17,713 bases of DNA from Deltaproteobacteria bacterium (GTDB lineage Bacteria; Myxococcota_A; JAADFL01). A program made the translations under genes and the position numbers. Positions 7,082 to 14,645 of the stretch are shown here, piece by piece (the first letter of the stretch is position 1; each line of letters begins with the position of its first letter). The notes under the pieces are model-generated. The model worked only from the letters and a program-made list of their open reading frames with translations, had not been told where the DNA came from and ran no database searches. Where the stretch lies: positions 1 to 17,713 of the forward strand of contig JAADFL010000152.1 in assembly GCA_013152945.1 (NCBI GenBank), read 5' to 3'.

Positions 7082-9199
7082 TTATCCCTTCTTCACCTGC
7101 AAGTCTATTGAGGGCAGAAATACCATGAAACTCGTACCCTTACCCAGAAGACTTTCGACCCTGACTGTTCCATCATGGAGACTGACAAGTTCCTTTACTA
7201 TCGCAAGACCGATACCGGCTCCACCGGCTCCGGATGATGAAGATCCCCTTACCCTATAGAACCTATCGAACACAAGATGGATTTGCTCCGCCGGAATGCC
7301 TACTCCACTGTCCTGCACTGTCACCTTGATGAATCGGCGGCCTTCTTCATCCGGTGAAATGCCTGATCCCTCAATCCCCGGTTTTTCATCCTGCTTCTGC
7401 AAGAGAGATGCGTCGTAGTCAGCCGTGATGAGGACATATCCTCCCTTGACGTTGAACTTCATGGCATTGCCGATAAGGTTGTCGAATACCTGAATCAATC
7501 TGCCACGATCGCCCATGGTCCATAACGGTCCATGAGCATCGATGTTCTTTCGCATCTCGATTCCCAGAGATTCGGCCCTGGGCATTGCAGCCTCGATACA
7601 CTCGGCCAGTACATTTCTCAAGTCCAACCTTGTTTTCTCGATTATTATCCTCCCGTCTTTCAATCTGGCATAGTCCAGGAGATCCTGTATCATCCGAAGC
7701 AACCTCGAAGCATTTCTCAAACATGATTTCAGTCCTTTTTCATGACCCGAGGTTATCGGACCCAATTTGCCTGAAAGTATCATTTCCGTGTACCCGCGTA
7801 TCGACACAAGCGGGGTCTTGAGTTCGTGCGATACATTGGCCAATAATTCGGATTTCATTGCATCCAGGCTCTTCAGTTCCAGATTCGCTGCTTCCAGCTC
7901 CCTGGTCCGCTGTTCCAGATCTCTTATCAGTTTGAGTTTGACTACAGCCATTGCCAAGTCTTCGGACACGTGAGCCAATAAAGCCATCTGCTCGGTTGTA
8001 TAACTTATTTTCTCTTTTCCTGCAGCCACGAGGAGACCTACCGGCTCATTTCCCATGCGCAAAGGAAGTACCATTGTGGCATCCATTCCGGCTGCGGCCA
8101 GTTCCCCTGAAAGCCACTTGGCCACCAGCCTGCCCGAAATATCCACGCTTCGCCAGCCTTTACTGCCGCCTTTTCTGGTGGACAACACATTGGCAAAGCT
8201 TATTTTGTCTATTTCCAGTTCCTGTCCCACTGCCAGGGACGTAATTGTGCCGCAAAGGCCGGCAACCTCGAAACGGTGGACATCCTTTACCAAGAGAAAA
8301 AGGCCCAGCCATTCAAAGTTCAAGTTATCGGAAAGAACATTTTTTACTGACTCCAAGGCTTCGTCGAGGCTGTTTGTCCTGTTCAGTGCGCCCATGATGT
8401 CATTTAAAGCATGCAGCCGCCTTCGTTCATGCCTCCTTTCCTTTTGGGCCGTAATGTACTGGTCCTGAAGGGAATAGGCCACGGCAAAGGCAAAGACAAC
8501 AAAACCGTGTTCGGTCAGGTATAAAAAGGCATAGATACCGGATGCCACCAGGATATCGTTCAATGCACAAGAGCCCAGGAATACCATGGCAATAAAGACA
8601 ACCATGGAGCCTGTATTTTTCCGGCGAACCGAGATAAAGGCAAAAATCGTGCTATGTACAATCAAGAGCAGGCCGTAAAAGAATAAAAGGCTGCCCAACC
8701 AGCCCGGTTTTGCATCCAGGTACTTGACCGTCCAGCCGAAGACATGGATGTTTCTGATCATAGGTTGGGTGGTGAATATCCAATTGGTACATAGGTCGCC
8801 TATGGCCATCATGACCGAGAACAGGTAAAAGCCCAAGTAATGTGCCTTCCTCAAGGAAAATCCCGATGATGACATTATAAAAAGGGCAATGGACGGAAAA
8901 CCGAATATAGCGCCGATTACTTGAAACCTTTGCCAAAATAGGGCGGACTTGAAATCAATGGATGCATACAACCCTGCGGCTCCAAGCGAGTAATGCGCCA
9001 AAGAAAGGCAAAGAAAGGCAAAAAGCAGGTGCCGCGTCTCTATCCTGTCACGGATGTAGAATACGAAGTAGTAGAAAGCCAGGAACAGGTACACCGGGAT
9101 CCAGGCTATGGTTAAAACCGAATTCAGCGGCAGTTCGGGCACAATCCAACCCCAGTCATCCGTCTTATACAACAAGTTTTTCTTATTTGCGAGAAACAA
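7082..9199 (-). CDS. Sensor histidine kinase with 7TM N-terminus and GAF domain
   Basis: This 705-residue membrane sensor kinase has seven predicted hydrophobic helices between residues 26 and 248, matching the 7TM N-terminal region found in many kinases. A charged linker follows, then a GAF-like domain at about 275-420, a short coiled coil (421-450), HisKA with phospho-acceptor His458 in SHELKTPL, and a HATPase. The HATPase has N-box DNLIGNAMKFN (573-583), G1 DSGVGIP (630-636), F-box FDRFYR and G2 GAGIGLAIVKE. The ORF has no ATG near its start: an in-frame stop (TAG) precedes TTG at 9199. TTG at residues 9-10 or GTG at residue 20 are alternatives, and no ribosome site decides between them. 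No receiver domain or response regulator is in the window, so the output is unknown. It heads the minus-strand series that includes the SIR2 and carbamate kinase genes. Confidence 0.93.
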   Translation of the reverse strand: MFLANKKNLLYKTDDWGWIVPELPLNSVLTIAWIPVYLFLAFYYFVFYIRDRIETRHLLFAFLCLSLAHYSLGAAGLYASIDFKSALFWQRFQVIGAIFGFPSIALFIMSSSGFSLRKAHYLGFYLFSVMMAIGDLCTNWIFTTQPMIRNIHVFGWTVKYLDAKPGWLGSLLFFYGLLLIVHSTIFAFISVRRKNTGSMVVFIAMVFLGSCALNDILVASGIYAFLYLTEHGFVVFAFAVAYSLQDQYITAQKERRHERRRLHALNDIMGALNRTNSLDEALESVKNVLSDNLNFEWLGLFLLVKDVHRFEVAGLCGTITSLAVGQELEIDKISFANVLSTRKGGSKGWRSVDISGRLVAKWLSGELAAAGMDATMVLPLRMGNEPVGLLVAAGKEKISYTTEQMALLAHVSEDLAMAVVKLKLIRDLEQRTRELEAANLELKSLDAMKSELLANVSHELKTPLVSIRGYTEMILSGKLGPITSGHEKGLKSCLRNASRLLRMIQDLLDYARLKDGRIIIEKTRLDLRNVLAECIEAAMPRAESLGIEMRKNIDAHGPLWTMGDRGRLIQVFDNLIGNAMKFNVKGGYVLITADYDASLLQKQDEKPGIEGSGISPDEEGRRFIKVTVQDSGVGIPAEQIHLVFDRFYRVRGSSSSGAGGAGIGLAIVKELVSLHDGTVRVESLLGKGTSFMVFLPSIDLQVKKG

Positions 9200-9245
9200 A
9201 TCCCGCTATGGAATTTCTATCGATATCTTTGTCCTTAAAGGCAGG

Positions 9246-9272
9246 GTGGCCCCGGGACAAGCCCGGAGCCAC
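9246..9272 (-). terminator. Strong hairpin after the cysteine-rich lipoprotein gene
   Basis: An 11-bp stem (arms 9246-9256 and 9262-9272) with one mismatch and a 5-nt loop begins 31 bp past the stop codon of the cysteine-rich gene and precedes the histidine kinase start. The stem is very GC-rich, but the minus strand has no clean U-run after it. It could be an imperfect terminator, a 3' end stabiliser or a structure limiting readthrough. Confidence 0.45.
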
Positions 9273-9303
9273 TTGCCGAAAGGAGGGCATTGATGCTTGT
9301 TTT

Positions 9304-12300
9304 CTACTTGCAAAGACCGGTGCTTGCGTCGCAGACCGTGTCAGGAGGGCAATCTGCAGTGGTGTTGCACCTGAGCCCGTTAATGAACTCGCAAGTAGGC
9401 GGACCGCATACGTCACACTCGGGGCAGGTAGGGTCTGCAGGACATGTGTTGCATCGAAAACCCGAGGGGCAATCCTGGTCGGTTTTGCATGGTTTCCGGT
9501 TCTCGCACTCGCCGTCATGGAGCAGCTCGGCATTGGCGCACCGAAGTTTACACAGGTTGCCGAAAGTCTCCTCACGCCCGTTACCATCCGAAGTCACTAT
9601 GTTGCCGCATACCGGCTTGTAGTCATCCGGGCAGGCGCAATCCTGCGCCTGGCAAACACCGTCCATGCAGTACTGTCCCTGGCCGCAATCCGCATCGTTC
9701 GTGCACTTGTCATTGCCGTTGATGTCGTCGATGCACTTCCTGTACGCCTGGGTGTCGATCCAACCGCAGATTCCGTCCGGCGTCATTGTGCACTTGCTGT
9801 ACTTGAGGCAGTCGTACTCGGGCCTCCACACGCAATCGGTCTGAACCTCGTGAGATGCGCAGACCTGGCCTGAGCAGCCGGTTACGATGCAACGGGGATC
9901 CTGCCTTGGGGTACAGACGCCCGGTCCACAATCAGGCGGAACATCCCCGCTCGTGCATATTCCGTTCATGCAGGCCTGGCCTTCGGGGCAATCCACGTCA
10001 GCATTACACGCAACACCGGACTGGGCACATTGAGGAAGTGCGCAGAAAAATCCATCCGGGCAATCTGTATCACCATCGCACTGCTTGTCCTCACTGGGCA
10101 CGCAACGACCGACAGGGTTTATGCAACCCTCGTCCACCTGGCCATCCCTGTCGTCGTCTATTCCATTGCAAATCTCGGCATTGGCTCCATTTGGATCATC
10201 CGGGTCCTGTCCCCAGACGGGTCCGTCAAATTGGCAGTAGAAGCCTTCCGGACACTCGTCGTCACTCTCGCAGACCTTGTCGTTGTCCACGCATATACCG
10301 ACAGGCTGCGGGCAATCTTCATCCACCTCACCGTCACAGTCATTGTCTATTCCGTCGCCGCATATTTCAGTATCATTGCAATCAAAGCACCCTCCGTCAG
10401 CACAAATCCGCCCTGTACCGCAGTCTGCGTCATCGACGCACGCAGTGCGGTCGGTCCCACCTTCAGAAGAACCTCCGACTTCTGCTGCTTCGCAATGCTG
10501 ACCGCTTGGACAATCCGAATCGCTGTTGCAGTAGTGCTGTGATGCCACGCACACACCGGTCTGATTGCATGGCGCCGGGTCTACCAGCTCGCAATATATT
10601 TTCAGGCAATAGTCGGGCTCCGTATCACAGCGTGCTTTTAAATCTTTACACATATCCGGGTCCTGCCTGCAGAGTTCATCAACCTTGTTCCAGTCTATCT
10701 GGCTCCATGGATCGGTATTGTCGGTTTGGCACTCGAATCCCGGGGGGCAATCGCTGTCTGTCATACAATGCATGTCGACGGGTACGCACACACCCGGGCC
10801 GAAGCAATCCACTTGTCCGTCACCGTCTATATCAGTACAGTCGGTGGGATTGCAGTTGTCCCTGACATTCCCGTTCTCATCGATACAACTGGGATCATCA
10901 GCCACAGGCAGTTCACACCTGAAACCGGCAGGGCAGTCTCTGTCAGAGAAACACTCGGGCTTTGGCCCCTCACATTCTCCCTCGTGTAAAATACGGGCAT
11001 GGTCGCAACCTGCGAAGCACTTATTGTCATAAGTTTTTTGCTCTCCCCATGGTGTTGCGGCACAGACCGGGGCATAGTACTCGGGACAATTGCAGGTATC
11101 TCCAGGCACGCACACGCCGTAATCACTGCCGCAATCCTGGCCCGGGTAGCATTCAGGCGCTCCTGTATCCGGATCGGTCCTTGCATTGTCGTCGAACAAC
11201 TCGCAGACCATTCCGGCCGGGCAATCTCGATTATCGCGGCAACGTTGCTGGTCAGGCATGCACAAACCCGGAGGCGGGATACAACCGTCACTGTTGTTTT
11301 CGCCGGCGGCAGGATCTTGGCCACAACCGGTTCTATCATTGTTTACACCACCCTCGGCGCTTCCCGCGCCTTCCATGAAAGGAAACTCGCAGTGATACCC
11401 GGCAGGGCATTCCTGGTCGGAAGAACATTCCTGCTCCCTGGGTACACAGACGCCTTTTGCTATGTCATTGCACTCACATGCTCCACTGTCATCACAACCA
11501 CAATCTTTCGCCGGTTCAGCCCACACCTGCTCACACCTGAATCCATCAGGGCAGTCGTCATCGCTCAAGCAGAAATCGTTGTGAATAGGTTCGCAGGTCG
11601 GAGGACCGCATTCAGCCCTTGCCTCTGCCCCGCCGGTTTCCCCGTTCACAGGACTACCAGCAGCATCCACCGGGATTGGATCACAATTGTCACAGGGCTC
11701 GGGATCCGGACACGGGTTGCACCGGAATCCTTGCGGACAATCCCAGTCTGTACGACAATAATCGGGATTGTCCTTGCACCTGCATATCGGGCAACCATTC
11801 GCATCGGTCATAAAACCATTGGGGCAATACAGGTCGCAAGTCAGGTCAGGGCAAGGCGGCTCGTTGCAATTACCGGTACAGCCCACGGACAGCTTGTATT
11901 CGCCCTTGTCCCTGCCCGAATAGCTGGTAACAACGACAAGGTACCTGCCGTCAGCCGGAAGCACCAGCCCGTCGATAAGGGAATTGCGGCCGTCCCTGCT
12001 GTCATCGTCCATGGCCAGTTTCTCTCCGAACAAGCCTGATGCATCGCTTGGGCCGTAAAGGAGCAGCACCGGATCATCGTTGCTGTCCTGGGAAGCCTGA
12101 AGCTCCAAGGTAAGTCTTGCGCCGCGATTGGCATCGAGGAAGTACCCGATGAGCGGCTTTTTATCCGAAAAATTACCTGTCTTATTTTCTCCGAAATTGA
12201 CATTGCCTTTGATGTCCACGGTATCTTTCAGATCGTTCGGATCATTAAGCAGAGGCGCCTTGAACGGAATCTTGCCTCCCGGCGCAGCGCCGTTACCACA

Positions 12301-12354
12301 AGCTGCGAGCCCAAAGGCCAGCAGGGAACACAGAATAATACTCTTCCATCTCAT
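9304..12354 (-). CDS. Giant cysteine-rich lipoprotein with antistasin-like, Kazal-like and MopE-like modules
   Basis: This 1016-residue lipoprotein has lipobox GLAAC (Cys19) and roughly 120 cysteines. The start is ATG 12354, with AGGAGGA seven bases upstream; the longer frame back to 12471 runs into a promoter. Residues 45-158 are a beta-sandwich resembling bacterial PPC-type domains ('GRYLVVVTSYSG'). Residues 168-193 are antistasin-like (TCDLYCPNGF, DANGCPICRC). From 200 onward there are 14 knots with exact C-x5-C-x5-C spacing, typically C-x2-D-x-D-C-P-x-G-F-x-C. Interspersed are two Kazal-like domains (421-461 and 906-950, each ending in a GEC), MopE-like metal-binding motifs at 665-681 and 729-744, and an eight-cysteine cluster at 822-874. 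The cysteines imply export and disulfide formation at the cell surface. Antistasin and Kazal folds are classic serine-protease inhibitors, so inhibition of proteases is a reasonable inference; adhesion or metal binding are alternatives. A sigma-54-type promoter lies upstream. Confidence 0.93.
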   Translation of the reverse strand: MRWKSIILCSLLAFGLAACGNGAAPGGKIPFKAPLLNDPNDLKDTVDIKGNVNFGENKTGNFSDKKPLIGYFLDANRGARLTLELQASQDSNDDPVLLLYGPSDASGLFGEKLAMDDDSRDGRNSLIDGLVLPADGRYLVVVTSYSGRDKGEYKLSVGCTGNCNEPPCPDLTCDLYCPNGFMTDANGCPICRCKDNPDYCRTDWDCPQGFRCNPCPDPEPCDNCDPIPVDAAGSPVNGETGGAEARAECGPPTCEPIHNDFCLSDDDCPDGFRCEQVWAEPAKDCGCDDSGACECNDIAKGVCVPREQECSSDQECPAGYHCEFPFMEGAGSAEGGVNNDRTGCGQDPAAGENNSDGCIPPPGLCMPDQQRCRDNRDCPAGMVCELFDDNARTDPDTGAPECYPGQDCGSDYGVCVPGDTCNCPEYYAPVCAATPWGEQKTYDNKCFAGCDHARILHEGECEGPKPECFSDRDCPAGFRCELPVADDPSCIDENGNVRDNCNPTDCTDIDGDGQVDCFGPGVCVPVDMHCMTDSDCPPGFECQTDNTDPWSQIDWNKVDELCRQDPDMCKDLKARCDTEPDYCLKIYCELVDPAPCNQTGVCVASQHYCNSDSDCPSGQHCEAAEVGGSSEGGTDRTACVDDADCGTGRICADGGCFDCNDTEICGDGIDNDCDGEVDEDCPQPVGICVDNDKVCESDDECPEGFYCQFDGPVWGQDPDDPNGANAEICNGIDDDRDGQVDEGCINPVGRCVPSEDKQCDGDTDCPDGFFCALPQCAQSGVACNADVDCPEGQACMNGICTSGDVPPDCGPGVCTPRQDPRCIVTGCSGQVCASHEVQTDCVWRPEYDCLKYSKCTMTPDGICGWIDTQAYRKCIDDINGNDKCTNDADCGQGQYCMDGVCQAQDCACPDDYKPVCGNIVTSDGNGREETFGNLCKLRCANAELLHDGECENRKPCKTDQDCPSGFRCNTCPADPTCPECDVCGPPTCEFINGLRCNTTADCPPDTVCDASTGLCK

Positions 12355-12454
12355 GACTCTTCCTCCTTTTGAATAGTCTTGGTTTCCAGGGTTTTCCATC
12401 TCAAGTAACTCGAACATGTTTTTTTTCAATACATTCATTGCGGTTTCATATTCT

Positions 12455-12471
12455 AGCAATAGGAGTGCCAA
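12455..12471 (-). promoter_or_regulatory. Sigma-54 (-24/-12) promoter of the cysteine-rich lipoprotein
   Basis: On the minus strand the sequence TTGGCACTCCTATTGCT has the -24 element TTGGCAC (12471-12465) and the -12 element TTGCT (12459-12455), with the required 10 bases between GG and GC. It matches the classic TGGCACG-N4-TTGCW consensus except for one base after the -24 core. The transcript would start near 12443 and have about a 90-nt leader. Sigma-54 promoters need an ATPase activator, and none is encoded in the window. Confidence 0.72.
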
Positions 12472-12534
12472 TTGTGGCCACTACTAATTCCACATGCAAT
12501 TACAATGGGTTACGAGTCATGGATGGAATCCCCA

Positions 12535-12548
12535 TGTAGACAGGTGTA
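12535..12548 (+). promoter_or_regulatory. TGTAGAC-N3-TGTA motif, copy 1
   Basis: TGTAGACAGGTGTA contains two TGTA half-sites in direct orientation, ten bases apart. It lies about 64 bp upstream of the -24 element of the lipoprotein promoter, close to the range where sigma-54 activators bind. The same pattern recurs at 12710. An activator or repressor site is inference. Confidence 0.4.
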
Positions 12549-12709
12549 ATATGTTTTTTACAGATGATCGTAGAAAAAAAGAGCTTTTCATGGCCGGAGT
12601 CATTTTTTTTCTTTAATATTCAGTGATTGCAAGTTCTTTCAAAGTGTAAAGCATACTTTCACCGGGATTTGTAAAATTTTTAGCCTGGATGGTTCGCCCT
12701 TATTTCCCC

Positions 12710-12723
12710 TGTAGACTACTGTA
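12710..12723 (+). promoter_or_regulatory. TGTAGAC-N3-TGTA motif, copy 2
   Basis: TGTAGACTACTGTA repeats the pattern seen at 12535. It ends 20 bp before the -24 element of the aminopeptidase promoter. Its first ten bases, TGTAGACTAC, recur exactly at 12765-12774, with the GTAG/CTAC arms forming a small inverted repeat. Confidence 0.4.
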
Positions 12724-12743
12724 GGATACAGGACAGACCGGTC

Positions 12744-12760
12744 TTGGCAAATCCATTGCC
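12744..12760 (+). promoter_or_regulatory. Sigma-54-like (-24/-12) promoter of aminopeptidase P
   Basis: TTGGCAAATCCATTGCC has TTGGCA at the -24 position and TTGC at the -12 position, with exactly 10 bases between GG and GC. Transcription would start near 12771, giving a short leader of about 24 nt that contains the GGAGGT ribosome site. The base after TTGC is C rather than A/T, so it is a weaker match than the promoter facing the other way. Confidence 0.55.
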
Positions 12761-12764
12761 AGGT

Positions 12765-12774
12765 TGTAGACTAC
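12765..12774 (+). promoter_or_regulatory. TGTAGACTAC motif, copy 3
   Basis: This is an exact ten-base repeat of 12710-12719, lying across the expected transcription start of the aminopeptidase gene. A protein bound here would be placed to block rather than activate transcription. Function is inferred only from repetition. Confidence 0.35.
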
Positions 12775-12794
12775 CAGGCAATTCGGAGGTAACG

Positions 12795-14582
12795 ATGAAT
12801 ATCATTGAACGCTTGAAGAAGCTCCGGTCACTCATGGACACCAGGGGATTGGCTGCATATCTCGTTCCCAGCACAGATCCCCATCAGAGCGAGTACGTGC
12901 CTCACAGGTGGAGACGCAGGGCCTTTATCAGTGGCTTCGACGGCTCTGCAGGAACAGTTGTCGTTACGCTCGACAACGCCGGTCTTTGGACAGATTCGAG
13001 GTACTTCCTCCAGGCCGAAGAACAATTGAGAGACACGGGTATCACCTTGTTCAAGATGGGTGAGCCCGGCGTGCCTGAGATTGACGAATGGCTGAAGGAG
13101 CAATTAGGGCCCGGTGACAGGATCGGACTGGACCCTGCGGTTTACTCGGTATCAAACTACGGGATGCTGCAATCAATCCTTGGGCCAAAGGGAATATCAC
13201 TCCACCCGGTCATTCCCGATCTCGTGGACCAAGTCTGGGCAGATGACCTGCCTGCCTTGCCTAAAGCCCGGTTGAGGGTTCACCCCATGGAATATGCAGG
13301 TGAATCCGTCGGATCGAAGCTCGGCAGGCTTCGTGAAGCGCTTTCAGGCGACAATGCCAAGGCCATATTGCTCTGCGCCCTGGACGAAATAGCCTGGCTG
13401 TTCAATTTGCGTGGTTCGGATATCGACTACAACCCGGTGTTTTTATCTTTTGCATTAGTGACCGCTGAATCCGCAACTCTTTTCCTGGACCAGGAAAAGG
13501 TTGGCCCTGAAGTCGAAAAACACTTGTCCGACCTGGTCACGATACAGAGTTACGAGGCGATAGACGAGGCATTGCTGGACATTGCCAGGAGGAAAGCCGC
13601 TATTTGGATCGATCCCGATACTACGGGGCAGAGACTTGCCGATCTCCTTGGGCAGGAAACCACGATAATCAGGAAAAACAGCCCTATTGCCAGGTGGAAA
13701 TCCATTAAGAACGAGGTTGAAATCCAGGGAATGAGACAAGCCCACCTGCGAGACGGTGTTGCCATGGTAAAGTTTCTGGCCTGGCTGGATAAGGCAGTGG
13801 AACAAGGCGGCCAGACAGAGATTTCCATAGCCGACAAGCTGGAGGAATTTCGATCCGCTGATGAAAGACTGGCCGGTTTGAGCTTCGAGACCATTGCGGG
13901 TTACGGCCCTCATGGCGCAATAGTCCATTATGCAGCCAATGAAGCAACCAATGCACCCCTTGAAAACAAGGGTCTGCTCCTGGTGGATTCCGGCGGCCAG
14001 TACCTTGACGGTACCACGGATATAACAAGGACCATAGCCCTGGGAAAGCCGACAAAGGAAGAAAAGCAGGCCTACACCTCTGTTCTGAAAGGTCACTTGG
14101 CCCTGGCAAATGCAAGATTCCCGGTAGGAACCAATGGATACCAGCTCGATGTAATTGCAAGGTCACCCTTGTGGAACCGCAGCCTCAACTACGGCCATGG
14201 AACCGGGCACGGAGTAGGCGCATTCCTGTGCGTTCACGAAGGTCCGTTCAGCATTTCATTGAGAAAAAACCTGACCCCCTTGGAGTCAGGACAGATCACG
14301 TCGAACGAGCCCGGCCTGTACAAGACCGGCGAGTTCGGCATACGCATAGAAAACCTCATGCTCGTCACAGGTCCTGAAGAATCATCTTTTGGGAGTTTTC
14401 TGTCTCTCGAGCACCTTACCATGGTCCCGTACGACCTGCGGCTAATAGATCAAACCATGCTGAACCGGGAGGAAAAGAAGCAGGTAAACCGATATCACGA
14501 GATGGTACGGGAAAAATTGTCGCCTCTACTTGAAAAAGATGCCCTCGAATGGCTGGAGGACTCAACCCGGCTGTTGAAATAG
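12795..14582 (+). CDS. Xaa-Pro aminopeptidase (aminopeptidase P, M24B, long form)
   Basis: This 595-residue metallopeptidase releases the N-terminal residue from peptides with proline in second position. Its length and three-part layout (two creatinase-like N-terminal domains at about 1-160 and 165-300, then a pita-bread catalytic domain from 305) match the XPNPEP1-type enzymes rather than the shorter E. coli PepP. All five metal ligands are present: Asp398, Asp409, His472, Glu505 and Glu519, with spacing 11-63-33-14. The catalytic histidines at 378 (IVHYA) and 481 (VHEGP) are also present. The C-terminal extension (EHLTMVPYDLRLID to the end) is the family's dimer region. ATG 12795 was chosen because GGAGGT lies four bases upstream; the open frame before it runs through the promoter. 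There is no signal peptide, so it acts in the cytosol, probably on imported or internal proline peptides. Confidence 0.96.
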   Translation: MNIIERLKKLRSLMDTRGLAAYLVPSTDPHQSEYVPHRWRRRAFISGFDGSAGTVVVTLDNAGLWTDSRYFLQAEEQLRDTGITLFKMGEPGVPEIDEWLKEQLGPGDRIGLDPAVYSVSNYGMLQSILGPKGISLHPVIPDLVDQVWADDLPALPKARLRVHPMEYAGESVGSKLGRLREALSGDNAKAILLCALDEIAWLFNLRGSDIDYNPVFLSFALVTAESATLFLDQEKVGPEVEKHLSDLVTIQSYEAIDEALLDIARRKAAIWIDPDTTGQRLADLLGQETTIIRKNSPIARWKSIKNEVEIQGMRQAHLRDGVAMVKFLAWLDKAVEQGGQTEISIADKLEEFRSADERLAGLSFETIAGYGPHGAIVHYAANEATNAPLENKGLLLVDSGGQYLDGTTDITRTIALGKPTKEEKQAYTSVLKGHLALANARFPVGTNGYQLDVIARSPLWNRSLNYGHGTGHGVGAFLCVHEGPFSISLRKNLTPLESGQITSNEPGLYKTGEFGIRIENLMLVTGPEESSFGSFLSLEHLTMVPYDLRLIDQTMLNREEKKQVNRYHEMVREKLSPLLEKDALEWLEDSTRLLK

Positions 14583-14589
14583 CGCAACC

Positions 14590-14605
14590 CCGGATTTCAA
14601 TCCGG
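14590..14605. terminator. Short hairpin between convergent genes
   Basis: CCGGAT and ATCCGG form a perfect 6-bp stem with the loop TTCA, seven bases after the aminopeptidase stop codon. It could serve as a terminator for this gene and, being symmetric, for the facing ceramidase-like gene. No T-run follows on either side, so an intrinsic terminator is unproven. Confidence 0.3.
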
Positions 14606-14645
14606 ATCCCGAACCAGGGGAATCGCCCTGCCCTGTCAAAAAAGT

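Larger units (their letters stand above)
12355..12794. other. Divergent regulatory region between the cysteine-rich lipoprotein and aminopeptidase P
   Basis: This 440-bp non-coding interval separates two divergent genes. It contains a sigma-54-type promoter facing each way, three TGTAGAC copies, an AT-rich middle section (about 12550-12690) and both ribosome sites. Open frames that enter it from either gene start at a weak codon inside a promoter and are not believable coding sequence. The 100-bp segment 12355-12454 would be the 5' leader of the lipoprotein mRNA. Confidence 0.7.

Noticed and set aside
9001-9020. Direct repeat AAAGAAAGGC inside the histidine kinase gene
   Set aside because: It is explained by repeated Phe/Leu/Ala codons in a membrane helix; only two copies occur.
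10999-12039. 346-codon open frame on the plus strand opposite the cysteine-rich gene (and similar ones at 9855-10865 and 8962-9873)
   Set aside because: These are antisense shadows. The cysteine, aspartate and glycine codons of the real gene read as Ala/Val/Ile/Thr-rich sequence on the other strand, with no ribosome site or domain.
12355-12471. Longer start for the cysteine-rich protein at 12471
   Set aside because: It would place the start codon inside the -24 promoter element and bury the signal peptide 39 residues in. ATG 12354 has AGGAGGA and a direct lipoprotein signal.
12755-12782. Possible leader hairpin ATTGCC/GGCAAT before the aminopeptidase gene
   Set aside because: The left arm lies in the -12 promoter element, so it would not be in the mRNA if the sigma-54-like promoter is used.
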